Below are positions 40,151 through 53,013 of a stretch of DNA of 64,000 nucleotides, one piece after another. Made by a program: the position numbers and the translations under genes. Below the pieces are notes generated by a model. It saw only the letters and a program-made list of their open reading frames with translations. It ran no database searches and was not told where the DNA came from. Each line of letters opens with the position of its first letter. Within the stretch, counting starts at the first letter, position 1. This stretch comes from Viscum album (lineage: Eukaryota; Streptophyta; Magnoliopsida; Santalales; Viscaceae). The stretch covers positions 534,350,394-534,414,393 of the forward strand of contig OY728143.1 in the NCBI GenBank assembly GCA_963277665.1, read 5' to 3'.

Positions 40151-43100
40151 CTCTACACTTGTTTAGTGAGAGGGGTGCACCCTCTTATTAAGATTCATGA
40201 AACATCAATAGTCTTCTGGTAGTCTAAGATGGTGCGTAGGCACATCGGGTTTCTATTAGGGAATTTAATTTTAATTCGAAATGAACAAATATGACTGTTT
40301 ATTTTGAAATATGTTATACATATCTTTATCCTCAAGGATAATTGTGGGACTAGTCAGTTTGGGCCACATGACTTTTTCCATTCCAAGATTTATTTTAATG
40401 ATTTCATCTAGAGTGGTGGAGATGCCTTCCTCAAATATTAGAGGGGTGTTCTAAATGTCATCATATATCTCTACAATCATTGAGATAGTGAATAAAGTTT
40501 AGATGAATTTGTCAATAATAGTGCATGTATACCAATTTTGGGATGAAGGAGTTTCTGGGAATATAACTTGTTATCCCCTTCTACTATAGTAATTAATGTG
40601 AGATTCCATATATTACTATCTTTTATAGTATCATTAGATTTAGCATCAGATTGTACATATAAGATTATGTCTATTTCCTCAACATTATTTAAGGAATCAC
40701 ATAATAATTGTCAATCAATCCGTATGAGTTTTTTGTGGTGACCCCAATGAATTTGGGTGCTTGAATATATATATTCTGATCGACCATTAGTGGCTTCCAT
40801 ACCTATTATGGAGGCATACCTCATCATATGTTGCTTTAAAAGTCATTATGGTGAAATTGTCTCCATATAGTATGTTTCCCACTCAATCAATGGGGTTTAA
40901 CAAACCTATATGGAACATTGAATGTAATACAATGTGGATGTGGAGCTAGGGACATCCCAGAAGGACATTGTATGTTGTGTCTTTCTGGATAACCACCAAC
41001 AAATCGTTATGTGTGAGATCCCAAAACTGAGTATTGATCTTGATCATCCAAATTGGTCATTGAAGATGTTTATACTACCATTGAATTGTTATCTTTTTTG
41101 GATATATATAACCTTCAAGATATTCCAAATTTTGTATGGTCTACATCAAGATTATGTTGATCACAGAATTATCCTCAATAAAATACATTTTTATTTCACC
41201 ATTATCATGTATTCCTAATACATAATGTGGTCTTTTGTTTAACATGATTACCTTTCACTAATCATTCTATATTAATGTGAAGGAAACATATTATTAGGAT
41301 GGAATAATATTTATTTGATAGACAATAGTTGTATAAACTTTCTATCTTGATATCTTGTTTTTTCTGACGCGATTCAATGAGGGAATCCCTTAGTTTTTTT
41401 AAAGATGCAGCCCATCCAAGATTGAGTGTTTGGCATAGAAAATCATGAGTAGTTTAAAAATTCCATTATTTCTTTCCATATGATGATGCATCCATATATT
41501 GGGATTCTCATTATCATGTTGTATGAGAATATCTCTTTTGAGGTAGATGGTCTTGATGCTTTTAAAGAGTTTCATCGAGAATCATTAAAGAATGGCACAA
41601 GTTATGATTGACCATCCTTTTTCCCGGGATAATCATAAAATCTCACCCTTCCTAGGTCCTCATACAAAACGACTGGGTGTGCATGACCATTATAGAATTA
41701 TGGGATACCTACTTCACTATATTTGGATTTATAGAGTGATTTTCCTTTGTTCTAATAGTCATATTTAATAATTCTTGAGATGTGACCAAAATATTGGGTC
41801 AAACCATTACTATACTTTCTTATATATACTTGGCTCATGTGACTTTGACCCCTACATTCCTCGTATGGTTTGGGGAACATAGAATTAATGTTATATTCAT
41901 CATAAAATAAAGGTCATTCCAATTTTATTATATAAATTAAACTAATGATGATCCCTTTTTCTGATGAGGGTTATATTTGGTGGGGTGACTCTCATGCATT
42001 AGATTTTACATGTATGAATTTGATCATCAACCATGCTTGCATCGGAGGAGAATATGAATATTCCTCTTCTGTAAAATCTGATATATTATAGTCCCATATA
42101 CCTTCAAGATGCATAATTTAGGCCCCCCAACCTGTGTTCTAGAACCTTAATGAGATATGAAATTTGTTCTCTCAAGGTGGAAAGAGGATGATAAAAATTA
42201 TTTCATGTCATATTGTCGATGAAAATATAATCATGTCTATCCAGAATATTTTTCAATCACCTTATTCATCTAACTAAGAAATTGGTTTTTATTAATCCAG
42301 TGTGATGGAATTATCCAACATCACCTAACAATATTTGAACATGCTTTAGATTATATATTTTATGATTAGTTCATCTAGGATGTATTGACCTAATATGGAA
42401 TGGAATGGGTCGTAGTCATGATGATCAGTGAGGTGGACCTCATTCTGCTTTTTGTGATGTTGACACATGAGTAGGTTATTTTCCATGTTTCCCAAGAAAT
42501 AGATATTTCATTATACACACATATTAATTCTATTTTTCCATCCGTTAAATAAATCCATGGAGTCCGTAATCTATTTTTTTCATTTGGATGAGTGTGAATA
42601 TATTGATACATCCACTCAATAAGAGGTATATGGTACTACGAGGCCCACTTAAGAACATGGAAATGAATTTATTTAGGTTTGAGAATAACGTCAATAGTTT
42701 CTATCATGATGAGAATTATCCCTTATTCTAAACGTAAGACCCTAGCTTTAACAATGTTCCACTTAATTTTAACATTCTAATGTAGATCCATTATAATGAT
42801 ATCATAAAACCCCCCATGAAAATTCAATGGGACCAGGGAAGTTCTACCTCATTCTAGAGGTTTCAATCAAAGAGTTACAAAAATATATCCATAGAGATAG
42901 TGTAATTTAGTGAATATGTTAAACCATTCAATATTTTTATATGGAAATAAACCATCTAATTTTTTTTTATTTCATGATATTTTTCATATTAACAATTTTT
43001 TTTCCTCATCATGGAGAAGAACTAGTAAAAAAATTTGATGATGGAGTTCTTACTATTCTAATATGGATCCTGTTGGAAGGATATTATTGGAAAAAGGACG

Positions 43101-46100
43101 GCCTAATAAGATTGATTACAAGACACCTCATTTTGGTCACCTAAGTTTGATTATGAGGCCCAATCATCAGATTTCATTGGGATATGTAGTGAATTATATG
43201 TTATTTCAGGTCTCTAGCCTCGTCAAAGGTGGAGTTAGTAGATTTTAAAAACTAGGATGGGGAAATGTTTCATCCAGCCATTTAGGATTTGTCTTCTTCT
43301 AATGTATCTGAGCTATGTGTATTCTATTAGGGATTCTATTCTTGTAGCTATGTACATGATGGTATGTAAAAAAAATATGGAGTTATTGTTTTTTGAGCCA
43401 CCTCCTGTCTAGAGGGAGTGATAATGAACTGATGAGGTGGCCTTATTATCATATCTTATTGCATATTTGTTTATGTGAAGATTAAATGGATTCTATAGAG
43501 ATGGAGAGGAAGTGTCCATAATGGAGGGAAGTTACCTTAATTTTTGACCTACTCAATTATATAGACCAGATACATATAGTTGGAGTATGTATGGAACTCA
43601 AATGCCACTCTGGCAAGCATATCATCTATTTCTAGATATGTGGGAGGAAGGATATTCATCTCAGTCTGAATACAATAATTTGTGGGAATGATTCCCCTAA
43701 AAAGCTCATTTTTTATTTCTCTAAGATTTTGAATATCACACTCATATTATTCCATATTTTCCTCCATGGAACGAATTTCAACTCCAACGGGAGGTGATTG
43801 GGATGTATCCACACATTTACCTTTATCCTTGGAAATGTTGTTCCATAATGGTGGAAACTCTTTATTTGGAGATTACATGTTTTGAAGCCTACACTATTTA
43901 TGTGTATGTGCATCCATATTGGGTGCATCTAGATCCCCCTACCAAACACATAGTTATTTTATTGTGTCCATCATTATCCACATATTGATCCGAATTATTT
44001 GATTTTTTATGATGAAAACATTCACATAAGAATATCCAGACACTGTAGTTGTCCCATTACATTGAATTCAATATTATTAATTTTTACTACCAACATTAAG
44101 GTCGTTTCTCAAACACTTATCAATTGTGGGAAATTTTGTTTTGAGACTACGGTGGGATTTTATTTTATTTGTTTTGTGTTCCTCCCATCTTAGCACTTGA
44201 GTAATGAATTTTAGGTAGTTTTTGGTTATTATTGTCGAACAAGACTTGAATAGAATATATTTTTGTTTTAAATGTATGAAAATATGGGATGAAAACCATT
44301 GATATTTACATCCCAACATATTGAAGATTTATTATTTCTATAGTGATTATAATGATTAAAATTTCCCCAAACCTAGACGATGTGCCTTTATATGGACACA
44401 ATTAGAGTTTTTTATCATATATTCGATATTAAATGATTCTATCCAAGGGTTTGTTGAATAATTAGGTAATAATTTATATATAAACTCCCCAAACTAGTGG
44501 GATTGATTTGATCTGAAATCACTATTTTTTCTAAAATGACTCAATCAGGGGGCGAAGAAACTGGTAATAGTGACTAAGATATAAGTAACAATTTTCCATT
44601 AGGTTGGGGTTTGATTGAAGATAAGATAGATATTCCCTCAATCCTTCCATTAATATCTGATCTGAGGGGTAGATGAATAGGTGGATATTCTCTCAGCTCG
44701 ATGGTATGTGTTTGATACTGGACAGCATTTATGGAGCTACTATTTGACATATTCAATATGGTGTTTTTGTTCTCTTTTTGGATCTGGGATCACTAGCACC
44801 CCATGACATGAATCGGTTTCTATAAGAAGTCATTTGGTTGATTATATCTTCGGCTTCATTGTCTCTAATGCATTGTCTTTATTTTTAGGGGATATTAGAA
44901 TGAGGTTTGGACTGTCATATCCATCTGTTCATGATCTATTGGTACCATTGAGGCTATCATAATTTTTTGTGGGGACAAACAAGATCATATTTTACCATGT
45001 ACAGATATTTTACGAGAGGCTATATCATTGCTCGAGTCCTTGTATAAGAGGATATTTTATTAAAGGGGTGTGGTGGAGTGTAACTCTCCATAAATCCCAC
45101 ATCCTGAAATATGGATACCTGACATGGCTTCATCGATCAATTCATAATGTATTGTAATGCAAAAGATTCAAGTGTGTTATATAATTGTGATTGGGTTTCC
45201 TAGTTTTTGGTACAAAATAATGGAGATAATATCAAATTCATGCATCCAATAGAGTATATTTATTGTCTAAAGGTGACCCATGTATCTTTTATAAGGGATA
45301 TACTGATCCATCAATCAATGAAAATTTCCCAAATATTGTTGTGTAGATAAAGTATTTACTAGTCATCTATCTCATATTATATCTCATATTAAGTATTAGA
45401 AGGGTCCAAAACATTGTAAGGAGTTTATTTCCCGATAAATATCTCCGAGTTTCAATGTTGTCACATTATTCATCAATCCTAGAGTCCTCCATATGGTAAA
45501 ACCACATATGGTTCTTCTTAGGGTCTCTAGCTGACTGATGTGTAGTTTAACTAAAATTTATTGGAGAACCATATGTTTTTGACCATAATGACTCTATCCA
45601 CTCTCTTTATGATAATGTCTGACTTTAGAACAACTCTCTATATATAGTTTTTTGGGAAATGGGAGTATTTCCCTTTTATGAGTGATATAATCATAGGATT
45701 TTTGACCATGGTGGTTGTTAGGGGTATATTCCATGTGATTCGTCACCAAACTACCATGTGGTGGACTATCACAATATTTATCACCTTGTTCATCCATTAC
45801 ATAGTCAGCGACTCCTTAGGGTGTTGATAATGTGTCTCAAACAAACTCAATGACATTATAATTGAGAAGATTAGGGATATGAGACTTGTTCATAATCATT
45901 GATGTAATATTCCAACGAGCCATTAGAGATTATGTAGGGATATGAGCTAGTAGTATTATGGTTTTTAGATGTTGTTAATAAATATCTATTGTTTTGTGAG
46001 TATGAGCCCCTGACTGAGAAACTGCTCGAATATAGCATTGAGATTCTTCATCATTTAAATGAATATGATCCTTCCGTGAGACATGTACCATTATTACATT

Positions 46101-47900
46101 GTGATCCTTGGTATGAATGGTGATATGGGCCTGATTCTAAGTCTTTAGAGTATGTGTTCGGTATTTTTTTATTGGAATATATGTCTTTACTACTACATGT
46201 GCTCCTCAAACATCATGAGACCTAGATCAAATGTTAATTTTTATCCAATTCTGAAAATTCATACCCCATCAAAATATGTAAATTCACTTGTAGAGTGGGA
46301 GAATGTATTTACTCCCCATTTAACACCTCTAAATGAAAGAAGTGAAATCATTTTTTATGTTATTAAGAATATTTTAATTGATTATATGATATAATGTGAT
46401 ATTCTATCATTATTCACTAAAATATATATGGGGTCTTCCTAATGAATTTTTCATTGTCACATGGTGATTCACTATTATGAAGAGAGTACTAATCTAATAA
46501 TAAGCCATTTGTGTTTGTCAAAAGGCTTTTTTTGATAATAATATGAACATATTCTATGTAATGCGACACTATAAATTGGTAAACCCTTGAAAAAATATGA
46601 ATATGATCCTAGTTCTATGCCTTTGGAATATATCTCTCATCATTTAAAAAAGGAATATGATCTTGTGTCAATGCATGTGCAGATCTCACTTAGTTAGCCC
46701 CAATAGGGATTGTAATATGAACCTTGTCTAGAGCCTCTACCATTATAAAAATAATCCAATAATACTCATAGATAGTAGTAAAAATATATGAATTCTATTG
46801 AGACAACACATGTTCATACTAATTAGAGTGTTGTTCTACCCTAGATGTTAATATTGGAATATGGACAACACCCTGTATTTGTACTACTGTTGGATTATTT
46901 CATTGGAGTAAATGTATTATCGATAATATTTAATGGAAAATTAGAAATGTGTGAATAAAAATATGTACATGAACATCTTCTTTCACTACCATGTATTGGA
47001 ATAAATATTCAGTGCATTTTATTCTAGATGAGTCATCCATGTTTCTCATGAATAGAAATCATAGGTGGTAGTGTGTTGGATGGTTCACACAACAAGATAC
47101 AGAAGGGGACTAGGAATATGGAACAGGTGTGGTGGTTGAAAATATTAATCCGTAGCATATTATGAAATACAAGATATCCTTATTTATCTCCATGATCCAC
47201 TAGTATTAGATATATAAGTTAGTGGTTTTTTTACACTAGGGACAAGCTACTAAATTTGTTAGTTGACAAAAATAGCACCACTGGCTTTACTGCAGTATTA
47301 TTGGAATGATGCAGACTCGTATGTTTTTTTTGAGTCCCTAATGTGTATCATTAACTGACAAGATCATACCATGTTGATGGTATTGCTATAAAATTTCAAT
47401 ATAACCTTGTATTGAAGGTGCTAGGAAGGCGAGGTCACTCTGTGACATCTAACGGTGGATTCTATAGTTGGTTTCCATGAAAAATAAATAGATGAAGACA
47501 TTATATAAAATTGGGTGTTATTTTAGGGAGTAGTATCTGTTCTCATGATGGAAATGAGGAAAACATTCTTCTATCAGTGTTTCATTATAGGCATGATAAA
47601 TTCTCAATCATATATGGATGGTAACACGTTTGTCTATTCTCATTATCGATATAAATGTTTTGCCAATGTGTACTTCCCAAATAGAGGATGGATTAATCTC
47701 ATGATAACCCCAACTACATATTTAGAGATATTTTTGTAATCGTTTTCCATTTTTATTTCCAAGATATTAAAATTAAATGGTATGACATATGGGGTCCTTG
47801 TTATTCTGTTATATGAGAGATTCACATTTGGATCACTATTTTTTTTCCAGAATGAGATAGGACCATCCATATGTCAAGACGAAATGTGTGAGAGGTGAAC
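40150..47900 (-). mobile_element. Presumed 5' part (protease, gag, leader) of the Tat-like element; no domain readable
   Basis: On the pol strand this region lies upstream of the RT and should hold the protease, gag and leader. I could not recognise an aspartic protease D-S/T-G, a zinc knuckle or a gag core. Many small open frames occur (for example 40934-41218 and 42941-43144 plus; 42390-42611, 44077-44319 and 45594-45797 minus), none with a family motif. A diverged direct repeat is visible: 46046-46090 resembles 46633-46682 (both contain tcatcattta followed by gaatatgat). The extent is an inference from position. Confidence 0.4.
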
Positions 47901-47919
47901 TATGAAATATATCATTTTT

Positions 47920-49553
47920 TTATATTGAAGTTATACATTTGATAATTCATTTCACATAGTTTTCACATTTTTTCATCAAAAACAGATATGAACATATGTA
48001 TGATATAGACTAAATTTTTTTACAAAAATTAGGCAGTCATACCATCTTATATAGTGTAAGAGATGTTATAGTAAAATAATTTCACATTGAGTTCCTAATT
48101 TTGGTTTATTTTTAATGATATATGACCATATATATGGAAGAAAAAAAATTTCTAATTGGAACTGCTATGTTTATCCTTTATATCCTGTGAATAGGAATCT
48201 ATTTTGAAATGTTTTCCAATCAGGTTTAGCATAGTTGCTTCATTAGAAGGATGAGGATGGAATTCTTTGAAAGTTTTATTGTGGAGGGGGGTGTTCAATA
48301 TCTCCTACAATCATTCATGTTGGGATTATCATTTTTTTTCTCTAATGGAACCATCCAAAGGAACCCTTATCCATAATAAGGAAATGACCTTCTTCTCAGA
48401 AGGCATGTTTTCCATAGGAGTTTCAGACCTCTAAAACATAAGAGCCTACATTTTTTAAATGGACGGTATGTCGGGCTAATCAGACTCATTTTTTGGAGGG
48501 ATTCTTTCATACTCTAGAAAACTGTTATAGATTTAATATATGTTTGATAATATCATCCATCTCTCGATAGGATACCTGGTTCATTTATAAAATTACCGTA
48601 ATTTCAATTTCTCCATGTAAAAAAGGGGGCTATACTAATGAATCCATCTATATATATCTAAGTTTCATCATCTATTAACATTTATTTGGTATTAAATTTA
48701 TGTTTTGAATACATATTATTAGGAACCCCATTATTTATTATCACCCAGAGAGGCATGTAATATTTCCATGATGGGATTGATCATTTATGAGTAATCCTAT
48801 GTATCTTGCTTCTGAATGGAGTAAAAACACACATAGTTCATTTACTCATGCAGTTTAACATCATATAGAAAGAAATATATATCGGTTCTCATAGGTAATG
48901 GATATTTATTTCATTCCTAGGGGATTCATCTGACGTATCGAGGTTATGGAATGAATCATAGTCTTTATAGTTTGATTACACCCTTGGGACCTGACCCAAG
49001 GCAGATTCCCCTATATGGTGGTAATACTACCATTACATTGATTAGGTATTACAAACATAGGTTATCATAGATTTTATAGATTCATAAAATAAAATGATAG
49101 AGTCCTAGAAACTCTTTATGACTACATGTTCCTTGCTTGGTTTGAGAAAAAATGGATAACAATTAACAGGTCATAATACTTAAGGATTGAGGGTTTTGTG
49201 TTGGGAAAAAACATCAAGTGATTAATATGGATCTCAGTCCATAGGAATTTGTCAAATCTATCACAAATATATATGGAATTAGAGTTTTCATAGTTTAATT
49301 ATCTCCCCTTCTCGATGGTGAATGTGGCAAAATTATTAGCCTATTGCGGGGATTTCAGCTCAATGGTTGGAATATCGTATACATGATTCAAATTATATTG
49401 ATGTGGATTCCAATTTTACATTAGGCCTTATGAAGAAATCTTATATATCCTTATTATGGATGAAATCGTAGTTCATATTTTTTAATTTAATGAGATTTAA
49501 ACTCTAAGTCATCCTTCATATGGTGCCAGTCATATCATGCCACTAATTGGGAT
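47920..49553. mobile_element. LTR-A copy 3, left portion
   Basis: Colinear with LTR-A copy 2 from 24.9 kb; anchors are listed there. It also contains a segment (48815-48873) resembling the 180-bp repeats at 36.0-37.0 kb. The copy is cut at 49553 by the Tekay element and resumes at 61262. The start near 47.92 kb is where the match to copy 2 fades; no TG terminus or primer site could be fixed there. Confidence 0.6.
49549..49553. repeat. Target-site duplication (left)
   Basis: GGGAT directly abuts the left end of the retrotransposon. The same five bases follow its right end at 61257-61261. A 5-bp duplication is the usual product of Ty3/gypsy integration. Confidence 0.9.
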
Positions 49554-50386
49554 TTGCACGACCCATCCTCGGGGCCCGTGCCGTGACTACCCAAAGCCCG
49601 CCTTCCATAGGGCAGGGGTTGGCGACTAGCACCAAGGCGTAAATCCCGGTAAAAAGGGAAGGCATTGCCTTTGTAAAGTAAACAAGCACCACAGAGTAAA
49701 CAAGCGGAAAAGTAAACACTAAGTAAAAACTGTAACAAGATGTGCTGAAAGTAAAAGGGGCCGGAAATACAAGCCCAACTGTAAAGTACAACTGAAGGGA
49801 AAAACAACAACTGAAAAGAAATGATGCAGCGTTAAGCCATCCTCTAGAATTCACATGTGAAGGGTGAGCACAGATAGCCTCCACAGCTCCTCGGTCCAGT
49901 CGTCTGCTCCGAGTACGTCCCGCCTAGTGGTCCACCTCCAGGTACCATCTTGCTCTGCAAGTCTCCACCACGATCAGCGATGTCCGTCGTCTGCAACCAA
50001 CACAACGATGTACGGGCATAGCCCATGTAGGGGTGAGTATAAGCTACTCAGTAGGGACCCCGAGACCCCCCAAGGTCTCCGAAAATCCACAATGGATAAA
50101 CCACAAAGGAAAGATACAATCACGAAGTAACATCCGACACTGCTTAGGTATATGCCCATACATATACCTAATTCATCAATTCTCGCTCGGCTCCAACATC
50201 CGAGCTCAAGTACAACCCAGTCCACACAGGAAAGAAAAACTTGAAATCCACATAGGATAGCACAACACAATCCACACAGGATAGCATAACACAATCCACA
50301 AAGGAAAGAAAAACAAGGTTTCATCTCACAAAGGTATATTTCTTCGGATGACAATAAAGATGATCACTGATACATCTAAGTCGTCA

Positions 50387-50615
50387 GACCCACAAAGGAT
50401 CGATAGGTAACTAACCCCCACAATGACCCACAAATGATCTGACCCACAAAGGATCTATAGGTAACTAACCCCCGCAAAGACCCACACAGGATCGGGCCCA
50501 CCCAGGACCTGTAGGAGCTAGCTCACACAGAACCTCTTGGCGCTGACCCACATAGGATCGGACCCACACAGGTTCGGTAGCACTGACCCACAAATGATCG
50601 CTGAGTGCTGTAGTC
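50387..50615. repeat. 54-bp imperfect tandem repeats in the 3' LTR
   Basis: Units start at 50387 and 50441, both beginning gacccacaaaggatc and followed by the same ataggtaactaaccccc stretch. They are flanked by shorter fragments of the type acccacacaggatcg up to about 50610. The same arrangement with the same 54-base step is at 58656 and 58710 in the other LTR, so the array existed before insertion. Confidence 0.8.
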
Positions 50616-50801
50616 ATCGTTGTCGAATCCACTGTTGATCTCTACACAGTCGTTGTTGTCACAGTAGCAGTCGCAACCAGCTCTAGGTTTCCCGCACACA
50701 GCAAGCTCGTTCGGGAGGGTCCGCTCCACAAGCCGAGAGGCTGATACATCAACTGACAAAAATTCTGATGTTGATGTATCCAAGAGTTACGTATCATCAA
50801 C

Positions 50802-51200
50802 AGGAACTCAACGTCGCAGACGGCGCGTCAATCGGACGCACGGTCTGAGAGTTATTGGCCATTTCGTCCTAGGGTCCCGATTGGTTTTTAAGGAAAAACC
50901 AACCCGACCATACTCCACCTGCGTCCAAACCTTGGGCGGAGTATGCCAAAATATCCTTCTCACCTAGAGGAACTGAACGATGTTAACGGCACGGCAATCG
51001 GACGTCCGAAGCACAAGATATGAGCGTTTCTGTTCCGAGGACCCGATTTGTTTCGTGTACGAACCAACCCGGATGAACCCAAAGTATTCCAAAACCTTGA
51101 GTGCGATATACTGAAATGACCATCTCGATCCAAGGATCGCATCACCACTGATGGCACGTCATTCAGAAGCCCGTATCTCAAGTGACGTGTAAAAGACCGA
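50802..51200. repeat. ~166-bp tandem repeat, 2.4 units, in the 3' LTR
   Basis: Units begin at 50802 (aggaactcaacgtc), 50968 (aggaactgaacgatg) and 51133 (aggatcgcatcacc). Each is followed by a cggcacg-like segment, a caatcgga-type segment and, in the first two, an accaacccg stretch. Steps are 166 and 165 bases. The other LTR has the same units at 59070, 59236 and 59401 with identical steps. Confidence 0.8.
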
Positions 51201-52533
51201 AACAGTCCGAAGACAGGGGCTGGGCCCGGACCGACCCGGCCCGACCCCCCTGGGTCGGGCCAAACCGGGGCTACCCAAACCGGGTCCGGGTAGGACCCGG
51301 TTCGGCGCGGCCCAGTCCGGCCAGGGCACGACCCGGCCAGTCGGGCCGGCCCGGCTCGGCTCGACCGAGTGGCCGAGCGAAGGAGCCGCGGGGTGCTGCC
51401 CCCGCAGGAAGATGGTGTCGGAGCCCTGCGTGGGGTCGTGCTAGAGTCAGTGGACGCGGCTTTTGCCGCATCCCATGCGTGTGAGCTGGACCCGCGTGGT
51501 CGCGGGTCCGCTAGCTGCCGCCGCGCCGGCGTCCCACGCCAACTGTGGCTTCCGTGGGCCACCGAAGTTGCTCCGGTGGTCCGTTTTCCTTCCCGTCTAT
51601 GCCGAAGCTCCTCCCGGGTCCTGTTCTTCACTGTGGAAACAACGGATCGTCCCTGCGGCATGTTTTGTTGTCGGCCGCCAATTTGCGCATCAACGGAGAA
51701 CTGCGGAGGGTAGTCGGGCCGTGTTTGTTTGGCCCACACCCTCCGCGTTAGATGATAAAAGTCGGGAGAAATTATCAACACATAGTGAACATATCAAAAA
51801 CAATTTTAATAAAATGAAAATTGTTTTTATGAAACTGGGTTCTTTGTTTTGAACGTAAACATCCACGGAGTAAAAAATCTTTCCCAAAATAACCCCTACC
51901 TCGTCATGTCATCTCACTCACGTTCTTCGCGGAATTGATCATCACAGAAGGAGTGGATCATTGCGGTATCCGGCGTTGCGTCGACAAACTCTGAGGACCA
52001 AGAAACAATAGATTTAATTAATAATAATTAAATCCATATTGTTGTTTTAATCCACAAATTAAATTAAAAAAAGAGCGCAACCCCCTACCTTGCCACTGCC
52101 GATCGAAGGTTGTCGCGGGGTTGGATTGTCGCGGAAGAACGTTGCGGAAGAAGAATCGCTGGTGTCGCGGAACTTAGCGTCATGTCGTCAATTTCCGAGG
52201 GCTTGGAGTTCTTCGCATTTCTCGTGTTCTTCGCGTTCTTCGTGTTCTTCGCGAAGGAGGATGAAGAACTCTTGGTTTCTGTCAAATCCTCTCAACGAAC
52301 ATTTTTCCAGAAGTTGTGTGTTCGTCTTATTTTATTATTACGCCAATGGATTGAAAACAGGTTAAGAAACGATTAAATTAATTCATAGAATTAATTCAAC
52401 GAATAAAACCGCCCAATTAATTGGTGTTTTATGAATTTAAGAAAACATGTCATTTGACTTTCATAATGATGGGTTTTCGTGGGTGGGTTACTTAGTGGAA
52501 AAGTAACGGTGGGGCTCGTGCGGCCCCTACCTC

Positions 52534-52566
52534 AAAAATATCCTACCAAGAGGGTAGGATATTTTT
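52534..52566. repeat. 14-bp perfect inverted repeat (hairpin) in the 3' LTR
   Basis: Arms 52534-52547 (aaaaatatcctacc) and 52553-52566 are exact reverse complements around a 5-base loop (aagag). The other LTR keeps the same loop with a 10-bp stem (60815-60824 and 60830-60839). In element orientation it lies about 0.4 kb into the LTR, i.e. probably in U3. A transcript hairpin is possible; role unknown. Confidence 0.8.
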
Positions 52567-52966
52567 GGATAGCACCCAATCTGCATCAACTCAGCTTAAG
52601 AAACATTAAGTGGCTTCATGTGGCTTCCATGTGACTTAATTAAAATAAAATAATGTTTGTCGTACAATTTATTTTATTTCTTAACTTTAAGCCCAAAAAT
52701 AAAAAACCACACCCGAGAAAACACAACTCCGGATGAGGCGTTTCTAAGCAATTACCGGCGGTGCCCTCCGAATTCGATTCCGAGCACCGGTTCAAAAGTT
52801 AGAAAAACCCGCTCATCCGTTCGCTGAATGTACACGAGTCAAACATCAGAAAATGATTTTGGGCACACCAGGCCTTGGAATCATGTGTCGTCATAAACTG
52901 CGTTCTTGTAAAAACCCAAATAAAATTAAGGAAAAAAAATTCCCTTGAATTTTTTGGGTCTTTACA

Positions 52967-52978
52967 TCACTCCCAACT
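52967..52978 (-). promoter_or_regulatory. Polypurine tract candidate
   Basis: Directly upstream of the 3' LTR in element orientation the sequence reads AGTTGGGAGTGA, mostly purine, where plus-strand DNA synthesis would be primed. A second GGGGA directly followed by TGTAAAGACC lies 24 bases further upstream (52990 boundary), so two similar junctions sit in tandem. The one at 52966 is preferred because the other LTR ends at the equivalent base beside the target duplication. Confidence 0.6.
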
Positions 52979-53013
52979 CAGGTCTTTACATCCCCGTAAA
53001 GATACATCATAGA

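Larger units (their letters stand above)
49554..52966 (-). repeat. 3' LTR of the Tekay-type element
   Basis: 3,413 bp. In element orientation it starts TGTAAAGACCC and should end ...GACA; on the plus strand the outer end reads ttgcac where the other LTR has tgtcac, a two-base change at the very terminus. It pairs along its whole length with 57798-61256. A hand count over the first 100 aligned bases (49557 on versus 57801 on) gives 12 mismatches. It contains a 54-bp repeat region, a 166-bp tandem repeat, a CpG-rich core (about 51.17-51.76 kb) and a 14-bp perfect hairpin. Long open frames here (for example 50960-51781 minus and 51463-51852 plus) arise from G+C-rich sequence and are not protein-coding in this family. 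Confidence 0.95.

Noticed and set aside
1..49500. Possible organellar insertion because of high A+T
   Set aside because: No plastid or mitochondrial gene, tRNA or rRNA is readable, and retroelement fossils and LTR-like repeats explain much of the region.
50960..51781. 273-codon minus-strand open frame in the 3' LTR
   Set aside because: Arg/Pro/Ser-rich low-complexity product of G+C-rich DNA, overlapped by open frames in other frames. It is inside an LTR and is not maintained as the same frame in the sister LTR.
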